Source: JARYMI01 sp037444845 (lineage in GTDB: Bacteria > Acidobacteriota > Aminicenantia > Aminicenantales > UBA8522). From it: a stretch of DNA of 5,758 bases. The translations under genes were made by a program, and so were the position numbers. The DNA lies in assembly GCA_037444845.1 (NCBI GenBank), contig JBBILQ010000094.1, positions 1-5,758 on the forward strand, written 5' to 3'. The notes beneath the pieces were generated by a model that saw only the letters and a program-made list of their open reading frames with translations, was not told the origin of the DNA and made no database searches. This document shows positions 1 to 4,587 of the stretch, one piece after another. How positions within the stretch are numbered: position 1 is the first letter of the stretch; the number at the start of each line of letters is the position of its first letter.

Positions 1-642
1 CGCGACTACCGCAAGACTTACCTTGAGAGAGACGTAGCCGATGTTGGTCAGGTCGCGGATATTGACACCTTCGCCCTGGCTCAAAAACTCCTTTGCGCAC
101 GGACGGCAGGCATTCTTTCTATGAGCGAGGTCGCCCGAGACCTGGGACTCTCCGTCAACACGGTGAAAAGATACGTCAGCCTCCTCACTCTGTCTTTCCA
201 GTGCCATCTTCTCAGGCCTTACTATGAAAATGTCGGGAAGAGATTCATCAGGAGTCCGAAGATCTATTTCCCGGATCCTGGAATCAACGATGCGGTACTG
301 GGAGAAATGGCCGTGAGCTCCGGGGCTTCCTATGAGAGCTGGGTTTTTTCCGAGATGATCAAGTGGAAAGACCTTCAGCCACGGGACCCTGGCTTCTTCT
401 TTTATCGCACGAGCGCGGGGCTCGAGGTTGACTTCCTGCTAAAGGAGCGCGACACGCTCCTGCCGCTCGAGGTCAAGTTCTCTGCCAAGGCCGATTCCCG
501 CGATGGCCGCAGTCTCGAGATATTCCTGAGAGAGCATAAAAACGCCCCGGCGGGGATCATAATATATCGAGGCCGGGAATTCGAAGAAGTCAGAAGAGAT
601 ATATGGGCTGTTCCGGACTGGTTTCTCTTTACGGGAGAATGA
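1..642 (+). CDS. AAA ATPase with DUF4143 domain, C-terminal part (5' end outside window)
   Basis: The frame is open from base 1, so the internal ATG at 121 is not the real start; 213 residues are visible of a family usually near 400. The N-terminal P-loop ATPase lies outside the window. Seen: the segment RDYRKTYLERDV, then a helix-turn-helix-like stretch around SMSEVARDLGLSVNTVKRY (visible residues 40-58), then the PYYENVGKR / SPKIYFPDPG block typical of DUF4143. Near the C-terminus, LEVDF and PLEVKF supply D144 and E157-x-K159, the spacing of a PD-(D/E)xK nuclease-like fold. Family knowledge: these ATPases are abundant in bacteria and archaea, are often found near TA genes, and their exact role is poorly defined. 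The gene ends in TGA at 640-642. No strong terminator follows; only a short GC-rich palindrome (670-683) is seen. The domain assignment is secure; the cellular function is not. Confidence 0.87.
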   Translation, partial: RDYRKTYLERDVADVGQVADIDTFALAQKLLCARTAGILSMSEVARDLGLSVNTVKRYVSLLTLSFQCHLLRPYYENVGKRFIRSPKIYFPDPGINDAVLGEMAVSSGASYESWVFSEMIKWKDLQPRDPGFFFYRTSAGLEVDFLLKERDTLLPLEVKFSAKADSRDGRSLEIFLREHKNAPAGIIIYRGREFEEVRRDIWAVPDWFLFTGE

Positions 643-669
643 TCGCCTGACGGGAATCCCGCATCTTTT

Positions 670-683
670 GCCGGGTGCCCGGC
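670..683. repeat. Short GC-rich palindrome after the ATPase gene
   Basis: GCCGGG and CCCGGC are perfect 6-bp arms around a 2-base centre. It lies 27 bases after the ATPase stop and just before the XRE remnant. There is no T-tract after it, so it is not a convincing intrinsic terminator. Confidence 0.35.
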
Positions 684-688
684 GCCTA

Positions 689-802
689 GTCGGCTTCTCC
701 TCCGAATTCATCTCTCTCCTCGAGGCCGGCAAACGCGCGCCGTCCCTTGCCACCCTGAACAAGATCGCCGCCTCCCTCAAGAAAGACCTCCGCTCCTTCT
801 AG
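689..802 (+). pseudogene. XRE-family helix-turn-helix remnant, copy A (5'-truncated)
   Basis: The frame reads GFSSEFISLLEAGKRAP, then SLATLNKIAASLKKDLRSF and a TAG at 800-802. This is the second half of an XRE (Cro/C1) DNA-binding domain: recognition helix, the SLLEAGKRAPS turn, and the TLNKIAASL helix. The first helix of the domain is absent. Upstream in this frame the codons read LTGIPHLLPGARRLV, which does not resemble an XRE start, and no start codon with a ribosome site is seen. It ends 30 bases before the convergent AbiEii gene. A near-identical copy lies at 2888-3032. I infer a broken gene rather than a working short protein. Confidence 0.62.
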
Positions 803-832
803 GCCTCCAGTGCAATAACTCTTCCGTATCCA

Positions 833-1813
833 TCATGCGCCCTCGATGCGCCGCCTGTACTGCCTCACGTTTTGCGCATTCCAAAGCAGGCCGGGATGGT
901 TCCGCAACGTTTCCTGCATAGCTGTATCGTCCGTCAGGAGCGCGGGATCGATCATGCCAAGCTCGTTTAATCGCGTTAGGAACTCCATCTCTTGCGGTTT
1001 TAGTGGCAAAAGCGTCCTCAGGAAAGCGCGGCATTCCTCGACGAGCTTTCGGCTCCACGATTCGATCTCCGTCCTTTCCGGTGCCAAATCGGTTCGCAGC
1101 ATGGGAATAAGCTGCCTCTCGACATCCTTGGGATCAGCCGCAATTTCCTCGACCTTGACCGTTCGCCAATCTCTGCGACTCGCTCCCCCATAAGCGACAA
1201 AGCCCAGGCGTAGCCTTTCCGTGTCAAAGCTGATGTTCCGAAAAAGGTAGTAAACATCGAAAAGGTCTCTGCAGGCGCCGCGGCTGAAAAGCGCCGAGAG
1301 TTTCCCGACGGCTAACTCATGCACGTCAAGAACGGGAATCCGGGTCACCGAGAACGCGCCGAGCGGCTGGGAATCTCTCATTTCCGGCGGCCAAAGAGGG
1401 ATGCGATACATGAAGCTCATGTCGATTTCAAGAGCCCCCGTGCGGCCCGATGCACCGTCATAGGACAACCGCCACTTTCCCCCAGCATGCTCGCTTGGAA
1501 TCCGTCGGATCTTGATCCCGAGCCGACCGGAGACCGCTTGGACGGCTTGTTCGATCTTCGGCCTTTCCTCGAGCATGGCTTCGCGATCGGCGGAACCGAC
1601 ATAGTTCAAGTCGATATCCACGGAGAGACGAGGAGCGTCGAAAACGAACAGGTTGAGCGCCGTCCCCCCCTTGAGGACGATACGTTCCTTGAGATAGGGA
1701 TGGCTCCGCAGAGCTTCAAGAACATCGAGCAGGCGCAGGGCCTTTTCCATAGGCTCGGCCCGGAAGCCCGCCGAAGCCGCCTCTCTCTGTACATCCTCCC
1801 AAGAGAGTTTCAT
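833..1813 (-). CDS. abiEii: AbiEii-family toxin (type IV TA, nucleotidyltransferase fold)
   Basis: A 326-residue protein of the AbiEii/AbiGii (DUF1814, MenT-like) family. Visible motifs in order: K48-GGTALN54, the glycine-rich nucleotidyltransferase motif; RLSVDIDL with D66 and D68, the metal-binding pair; LEID with D131, a plausible third acidic residue; then K171 and the GACRDLFDVYYL block (179-190), matching the conserved lysine and RDxxD motifs of the family. All expected catalytic residues are present, so it looks functional. Family knowledge: such toxins transfer nucleotides, some of them onto tRNA, and stop growth when not held in check by the partner AbiEi; the first members were found as phage abortive-infection systems. 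The ATG overlaps the AbiEi stop (ATGA, 1810-1813) and has GGGAGG 7 bases upstream, so the pair is probably translationally coupled. No clear terminator follows before the convergent XRE remnant. Confidence 0.92.
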   Translation of the reverse strand: MKLSWEDVQREAASAGFRAEPMEKALRLLDVLEALRSHPYLKERIVLKGGTALNLFVFDAPRLSVDIDLNYVGSADREAMLEERPKIEQAVQAVSGRLGIKIRRIPSEHAGGKWRLSYDGASGRTGALEIDMSFMYRIPLWPPEMRDSQPLGAFSVTRIPVLDVHELAVGKLSALFSRGACRDLFDVYYLFRNISFDTERLRLGFVAYGGASRRDWRTVKVEEIAADPKDVERQLIPMLRTDLAPERTEIESWSRKLVEECRAFLRTLLPLKPQEMEFLTRLNELGMIDPALLTDDTAMQETLRNHPGLLWNAQNVRQYRRRIEGA

Positions 1814-2625
1814 TCTTTGGCCTCCCAGTTCCGCTTTAGCACCCGCTCAGGGACGACCAGGTTCCAGGCGGGGACGAGTTTTCCCGGCTCACGCCCAGGA
1901 TCGAAGTAGCGCGGCTGGGCCGGCGCCAGCGCCCTGAACTCGTTGAGGTGCTTTTCTTCGACCATCAGCGGCTCCCGGTGCTGGTCTAAGAAAAAGCCGA
2001 CCCGCGCCGCGGCGATGGCCGAGCCCAAGCTCCTGACATAGGCGAACACGGCATCCAGGTCGAAGAACTCGACCATCTCCAAGGAACGCCAGATCTCCTC
2101 CCATCCACCCCCCTTGTCGGGCGCGTCGAGGACATCGACCAGCGTCCGCTCCAGGCTTGTCACCCTCGCCAGACTCCCTGCGTGCCGGATCTTTAGAACG
2201 CCTCCTCCGAAGTCCGTGAGCCTACGGAGTTTTACGGGTGCTTGAACGGGAACAAAATCTTGGCCTCGGAAAGTGAACGGCCTGGCCCGCTTCTTCGTTA
2301 AAAAATGATATTTTCGCCACAGGGAATAAGCCTTCCCGTGGAACTGCAAAGCTGCGTGGTAAGCGACTACAGCATCGTGCTGAAGTTTGGAGGCAACAAG
2401 ATACGGGTCGACTTCCGCCGCGGCCGGTTCAACCCCCGGGGTACACACCGCATAAAGGCCGCGCTTCACCCGCAGCAGCCTGCCCGAGGCCAAATGTAGA
2501 GCGAGGAGGTTGTTTGCCGTGGACCTTGTCCGGCCGCGGGCAACGAGAGCAGCCACGAAATCCCCGTGGCTGAAAACAGGATTCTCTGCAAAAAATTTAA
2601 GCGACTTGCCGTTTTGTGCTTTCAT
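1810..2625 (-). CDS. abiEi: AbiEi-family antitoxin / transcriptional regulator (type IV TA)
   Basis: A 271-residue protein from the ATG at 2625. An N-terminal winged helix-turn-helix spans about residues 8-60 (KSLKFFAENPVFSHGDF through GRLLRVKRGLYAV). It is followed by the family-typical DPYLVASKL and VAYHAALQFHG (73-97), then the C-terminal domain with SLERTLVDVLDAPDKGGG (157-174). Family knowledge: AbiEi neutralises AbiEii and represses its own operon by binding inverted repeats near the promoter. The 2625 start is chosen because FF.ENPVF follows it as in relatives. In-frame ATGs at 2679 and 2685 would add up to 20 unusual residues. None of these starts has a Shine-Dalgarno sequence, and the 2625 ATG lies only 8 bases after a -10 box, so leaderless translation is possible. 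It overlaps abiEii by 4 bases. Confidence 0.88.
   Translation of the reverse strand: MKAQNGKSLKFFAENPVFSHGDFVAALVARGRTRSTANNLLALHLASGRLLRVKRGLYAVCTPGVEPAAAEVDPYLVASKLQHDAVVAYHAALQFHGKAYSLWRKYHFLTKKRARPFTFRGQDFVPVQAPVKLRRLTDFGGGVLKIRHAGSLARVTSLERTLVDVLDAPDKGGGWEEIWRSLEMVEFFDLDAVFAYVRSLGSAIAAARVGFFLDQHREPLMVEEKHLNEFRALAPAQPRYFDPGREPGKLVPAWNLVVPERVLKRNWEAKE
1821..1826 (-). promoter_or_regulatory. Ribosome binding site of abiEii inside abiEi
   Basis: GGGAGG on the minus strand, 7 bases before the ATG at 1813. It lies within the last codons of abiEi and fixes the abiEii start. Together with the 4-base overlap it suggests the toxin is translated by coupling to the antitoxin. Confidence 0.65.
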
Positions 2626-2633
2626 AACTATAT

Positions 2634-2662
2634 ATAATAGCAATAATTCTACATGAAAGCAA
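2634..2662 (-). promoter_or_regulatory. Proximal promoter of abiEi-abiEii
   Basis: Minus strand: TTGCTT (2657-2662), 17-base spacer, TATTAT (2634-2639). Transcription would begin at about 2626-2628, at or just before the ATG at 2625, which has no ribosome site. This predicts a leaderless or nearly leaderless mRNA. Confidence 0.5.
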
Positions 2663-2697
2663 TTTTTATTTTCTCTCATGCGCATTTATCATCATTA

Positions 2698-2726
2698 ATT
2701 ATAGCAATTTCGATGCGTTAGAGCAA
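2698..2726 (-). promoter_or_regulatory. Distal promoter of abiEi-abiEii
   Basis: Minus strand: TTGCTC (2721-2726), 17-base spacer, perfect TATAAT (2698-2703). The predicted start near 2691 lies only about 5 bases upstream of the alternative in-frame ATG at 2685. The -35 box directly follows the T-tract of the upstream hairpin. The -35 match is weak (3/6), the -10 match is perfect. Confidence 0.48.
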
Positions 2727-2751
2727 AAAACCGACTGTCCTATCTCAGTCG
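2725..2751 (-). terminator. Intrinsic terminator-like hairpin facing abiEi
   Basis: Minus strand: CGACTG (2746-2751), 8-base loop, CAGTCG (2732-2737), then GG-free step into six Ts (2725-2730). The stem is short (6 bp), so strength is uncertain. Its position suits ending transcripts that come from the XRE gene at 3536 and insulating the AbiE promoters that begin immediately after it. Confidence 0.45.
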
Positions 2752-2887
2752 AACTCCTTGTCATTCAGGAAGACGCTTTAGGCAGATCTTAATTCTCACT
2801 GGCGTGGGAAGATATCTTAATAATATTATTCCTTTTTTGCGTGACCCCCAGGCCGCCGCGTAAACTTTTGTTGCCATTTGCCGCGAA
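2752..2887. other. Non-coding, AT-rich spacer with two adjacent palindromes
   Basis: No coding signal is seen. AAGATATCTT (2809-2818) and AATAATATTATT (2819-2830) are two perfect palindromes touching end to end, 22 bases in all, in a locally AT-rich pocket. They might be a regulator site or simply AT-rich drift. The segment ends with the motif GTAAACTTTTGTTG (2860-2873). Confidence 0.35.
2860..2873 (+). repeat. Dispersed 14-base motif, copy 1
   Basis: GTAAACTTTTGTTG, identical to 5676-5689. A degenerate relative occurs at 3756-3775 (GTAATTTAGTTGACATTTGC), which shares the following CATTTGC with this copy. Here the motif is followed by GCCA instead of GACA, so it does not make a -35 box. It sits just upstream of XRE remnant B. 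Confidence 0.5.
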
Positions 2888-3032
2888 CTCGGCTTTTCCT
2901 CCGAGTTCATCTCCCTCCTCGAGACCGACAAACGCGCTCCGTTCCTCACCGTCCCTTGCCACCCTGAACAAGATCGCCGCCTCCCTCAAGAAAGACCTCT
3001 GCGACTTCCTTAAAGAGAAAGAAAACGCTTCC
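2888..3032 (+). pseudogene. XRE-family helix-turn-helix remnant, copy B (frameshifted)
   Basis: Copy B begins RELGFSSEFISLLETDKRAP in one frame, then moves to another frame for SLATLNKIAASLKKDL and continues CDFLKEKENAS. Compared with copy A (689-790), 95 of 102 aligned bases match, and 48 consecutive bases (2952-2999) are identical. Ten extra bases at 2942-2951 break the frame; they look like an imperfect tandem copy of the adjoining CCGTCCCTTG. The first helix of the domain is missing, as in copy A. This copy carries a longer C-terminal tail than copy A, which stops after LRSF. It cannot make a working repressor. Downstream, in antisense orientation, lies the truncated end of the ImmA-like remnant. 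Confidence 0.62.
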
Positions 3033-3060
3033 AACATTCTTCTCAAGACGAGAAATTCGC

Positions 3061-3159
3061 CTAGCGAATGGATTCGCACTTATACTTCTTTAAAATTTCG
3101 AGAGCGATCCTGGAAATTTGATCATAAGAGAGATATCGAACTTGCAAGGAGAAACCCAA
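3061..3159 (-). pseudogene. Probable N-terminal stub of an ImmA/IrrE-type gene
   Basis: A 32-codon minus-strand frame starts at a TTG (3157-3159) with AGGAGG (3168-3173) 8 bases upstream; a second in-frame TTG at 3165 overlaps the stop of the XRE gene. It reads VRYLSYDQISRIALEILKKYKCESIR, then TAG at 3061-3063. The pattern resembles the helical start of ImmA/IrrE (DUF955) metallopeptidases, genes commonly encoded just downstream of XRE regulators. The HExxH active site and the rest of the usual protein are absent. Sequence beyond the stop turns into the antisense of XRE remnant B, so a deletion or insertion junction near 3030-3060 is likely. The good ribosome site and operon position support a real former gene; the family call rests on a short stretch. 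Confidence 0.45.
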
Positions 3160-3161
3160 AA

Positions 3162-3536
3162 TCAAGTCCTCCTAATTTTCTCAATCAGGTCATCAAGGAG
3201 TTTGGCTGATACTTTTTTCCCCCTTATGGTCCGGAAGATGACCGGCAAGTTCTTGACAACGTCCGAATCTTCCAGGAAATCCTTGGGAAGTTCACCTCGA
3301 CAGGCAGCTGCACGGTCAAAAAACTCCATCCAATCATCACTGCCCTTCTTAAGGCCAAGAAACGAGGCGTAGGCTTCCAGTTTTTCTCTGGAAGTCGGCG
3401 GGGGCAGAAGTCCTCTTTCCAGCTTGCTGATATTCCCGGGATCGAGTCCGAATTTCTTGCAGAAGTCTCTAAGGGTGAATCCCTTTTCAATTCTTTTTGT
3501 CTTGAAGTAGTCTCCAAACATGGCTTTTGGGCTCAT
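3162..3536 (-). CDS. XRE-family helix-turn-helix regulator (orphan antitoxin-like)
   Basis: A 124-residue protein. The DNA-binding domain covers about residues 6-60: MFGDYFKTKRIEKGFTLRDF, then CKKFGLDPGNISKLERGLLPPP, where DPGNISKLERG is the recognition helix and its turn. The remainder (61-124) has the segment GSDDWMEFFDRAA and DVVKNLPVIFRTIRGKK, a C-terminal region shared by a recognisable subgroup of XRE proteins often paired with an ImmA-type peptidase or a toxin. No intact partner remains: only a stub follows at 3061-3159. The ATG at 3536 is chosen because AGGAGG sits 8 bases upstream; the ATG at 3521 lacks such a site. A palindrome over its own -10 box suggests autorepression. The gene ends in TGA at 3162-3164, with the next ribosome site in its last codons. 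Confidence 0.85.
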   Translation of the reverse strand: MSPKAMFGDYFKTKRIEKGFTLRDFCKKFGLDPGNISKLERGLLPPPTSREKLEAYASFLGLKKGSDDWMEFFDRAAACRGELPKDFLEDSDVVKNLPVIFRTIRGKKVSAKLLDDLIEKIRRT

Positions 3537-3544
3537 TCTGCAAA

Positions 3545-3550
3545 CCTCCT
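3545..3550 (-). promoter_or_regulatory. Ribosome binding site of the XRE gene
   Basis: AGGAGG on the minus strand with 8 bases to the ATG at 3536. It decides this start over the internal ATG at 3521. Confidence 0.75.
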
Positions 3551-3557
3551 ATAGTAG

Positions 3558-3578
3558 TGTTGTAAAAAATATACAACA
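3558..3578. promoter_or_regulatory. Probable operator of the XRE gene
   Basis: Perfect 7-bp arms TGTTGTA (3558-3564) and TACAACA (3572-3578) around a 7-base A/T centre. The site covers the -10 box (3568-3573) and the predicted transcription start near 3561. A bound dimer would block polymerase. The natural candidate ligand is the XRE protein encoded immediately downstream. Confidence 0.6.
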
Positions 3579-3596
3579 GCAGGAGGCTTTTGTCAA
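3568..3596 (-). promoter_or_regulatory. Promoter of the XRE gene
   Basis: Minus strand: perfect TTGACA (3591-3596), 17-base spacer, TATATT (3568-3573, 5/6 match). Predicted start is near 3561, giving a leader of about 25 bases that carries AGGAGG. Confidence 0.7.
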
Positions 3597-3867
3597 ATTC
3601 TTAATCATCTTAACAGACGCTCAGATTAGTCCCCTATTCTCACGGACTTATCAAGCTTTTCCAAAGCAGATCTTCCAGTTCTTTTCTAAGGGGACTTTTT
3701 GCATCTAATTCGACATGTCATCTTTGCCCCTTTCCTTACCCCCCGTCTGCCGCCCGTAATTTAGTTGACATTTGCATAGGACATGGGGAGGATGCTCTTT
3801 TCTTTTTTGTCAGCTTGAAATGAGGGAAGGCCCGTCGCAATTTCCCGACCGCCGCCTTCTTCCCGGC
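3597..3867. other. Non-coding spacer between the XRE promoter and the inverted-repeat cassette
   Basis: About 270 bases with no convincing gene. It holds an 8-bp inverted repeat, AGTCCCCT (3628-3635) and AGGGGACT (3689-3696), separated by 53 bases and followed by five Ts, and the degenerate motif at 3756-3775. On the minus strand 3740-3867 can be read as a lysine/arginine-rich peptide (PGAGKKAAVGKLRRAFPHF), but there is no start signal and the frame runs through the repeat into the toxin gene in a different frame. It may be repeat-associated sequence. Confidence 0.4.
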
Positions 3868-3900
3868 GCCCGGATTTGTTAATTGTTGAGACCTGACCCC
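3868..3900 (+). repeat. Left copy of 33-bp inverted repeat around the RelBE-type cassette
   Basis: The inner end reads TTGAGACCTGACCCC; the outer end begins GCCCGGATTTG. It is the inverse complement of 4588-4620 with 31 of 33 positions matching (differences at repeat positions 5 and 17). It ends 7 bases from the toxin stop codon. GGGGTCAGGTCT-type sequences recall REP-like repeats linked to Y1/RAYT transposases; that link is from memory and not shown here. Confidence 0.8.
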
Positions 3901-3907
3901 GAAGGAA

Positions 3908-4186
3908 CTAATAGCTTTCCTGACGGGTCTCTGCCGCAACCATAAAGACTGTCTTCTTCTCTTCGTCGACTTCATAGAAGAACCGGTGCGGGCCGATTCT
4001 GTAGCGCCATGTCTCCGGCTTGTAACCCCTCAACTTCCTGATGTTTTTCCCGTAATAAGGCTGAGCTCTTAATTGAGGATAGACGAATTCGTGAAGCTTT
4101 TTCGTCACCCTCTGCTGCCTTGGCCCCAGATTTCTTTGGAGGTCTTTCTGAAACTGCTCGGTTTCGAATATCCGATATTCACTCAA
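3908..4186 (-). CDS. RelE/ParE-family toxin
   Basis: A 92-residue protein of the RelE/ParE superfamily, of usual family length. Seen: YRIFETEQFQKDL at the N-terminus, a long helix KKLHEFVYPQL, then the core KLRGY (51-55), TWRYRIG (59-65) and HRFFYEVD (67-74). R61, R63, H67, R68 and Y71 are candidate catalytic or RNA-contact residues for an mRNA-cleaving RelE type; I cannot exclude a ParE-like gyrase inhibitor. The start is TTG at 4184-4186, overlapping the antitoxin stop by 8 bases. An AAAGG lies 8 bases upstream within the antitoxin codons, and no ATG is available nearby. The weak start and overlap would keep toxin output below antitoxin output. It ends in TAG at 3908-3910, only 7 bases from the left inverted repeat. 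Confidence 0.87.
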   Translation of the reverse strand: MSEYRIFETEQFQKDLQRNLGPRQQRVTKKLHEFVYPQLRAQPYYGKNIRKLRGYKPETWRYRIGPHRFFYEVDEEKKTVFMVAAETRQESY

Positions 4187-4421
4187 CGAACCGGCCTTTC
4201 ATCCGTCTGGCTTCTGCGCTCCCCGTCTTCAATCTCGCCAACAGATCCTTGTTCTTGAGGATCTCCTCCATCTCAAATTCGTCAGCAAACAGTTCTTCTT
4301 CGATTTGTTTGAGGGCCAGCGTTTCGATAGCATTGGCCAGGGTCCGATTCTCAGCTTTCGCAAAGGCCTGAAAAAGCTGGAAATCCTCTTCGCTGAGGCG
4401 CAAAGTGATTGTCTTGGGCAT
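4179..4421 (-). CDS. Ribbon-helix-helix-like antitoxin of the RelE-type toxin
   Basis: An 80-residue protein. Residues 3-10 (KTITLRLS) form the expected DNA-binding beta strand, followed by helices at about 11-24 (EEDFQLFQAFAKAE) and 27-44, as in CopG/MetJ-like ribbon-helix-helix proteins. The C-terminal half (45-80) is acidic then basic (ADEFEMEEIL, ARRMKGRFVE) and probably wraps the toxin. The ATG at 4421 is preferred: a GAAGGA lies 9 bases upstream, and the promoter's predicted start is near 4446, so longer in-frame starts at 4454 and 4514 would lie outside the mRNA. The antitoxin precedes and overlaps the toxin, the usual order. Family knowledge: antitoxin and toxin together repress their own promoter. 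Confidence 0.82.
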   Translation of the reverse strand: MPKTITLRLSEEDFQLFQAFAKAENRTLANAIETLALKQIEEELFADEFEMEEILKNKDLLARLKTGSAEARRMKGRFVE

Positions 4422-4441
4422 GATGCGATATCCTTCTTGTT

Positions 4442-4461
4442 GATTCGCATTCATTCTAATC
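4442..4461. promoter_or_regulatory. Possible operator of the RelBE-type operon
   Basis: An imperfect 20-bp palindrome, GATT at one end and AATC at the other with internal matches, covers the -10 box and the predicted start. About 14 of 20 positions are symmetric. This is where an autorepressor of this class would be expected to bind. Confidence 0.35.
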
Positions 4462-4481
4462 GCTTCATATTGCTTTGTCAA
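4453..4481 (-). promoter_or_regulatory. Promoter of the antitoxin-toxin operon
   Basis: Minus strand: perfect TTGACA (4476-4481), 17-base spacer, TAGAAT (4453-4458, 5/6 match). Predicted start near 4446 gives a leader of about 25 bases. It lies inside the inverted-repeat unit, so the cassette carries its own promoter. Confidence 0.72.
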
Positions 4482-4587
4482 GATTATTCTCGAGTTTTCT
4501 TCAAAATGAAGCACTAATCTATTTAACGAACAAGAAGAGGTGGAATTCTCATCCTTGCCGTATTATCGCGGTTAGGAGTCAGCTGTA

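Noticed and set aside
651..669. Intrinsic terminator after the ATPase gene (CGGG-aat-CCCG then CATCTTTT)
   Set aside because: The stem is only 4 bp and the T-run is short and offset.
1319..1909. Long + strand open frame of 196 codons
   Set aside because: It lies wholly antisense to AbiEii and the end of AbiEi, whose motifs are clear; the frame is a by-product of GC-rich coding sequence.
2841..3209. A single 122-residue + strand protein across this stretch
   Set aside because: Only its middle (SLATLNKIAASLKKDL) is protein-like; the start is in the wrong frame for the XRE domain and the end is antisense to the XRE gene and the ImmA-like stub.
3756..3793. Possible promoter using TTGACA at 3765-3770
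   Set aside because: With 16 to 18 bases of spacing the candidate -10 sequences are G-rich (GAGGAT) and no + strand gene follows before the convergent toxin.
3736..3975. Minus-strand 79-residue lysine/arginine-rich frame
   Set aside because: It passes through the left inverted repeat and into the toxin gene in another frame; there is no ribosome site. The segment over 3740-3867 is noted but is not called a gene.
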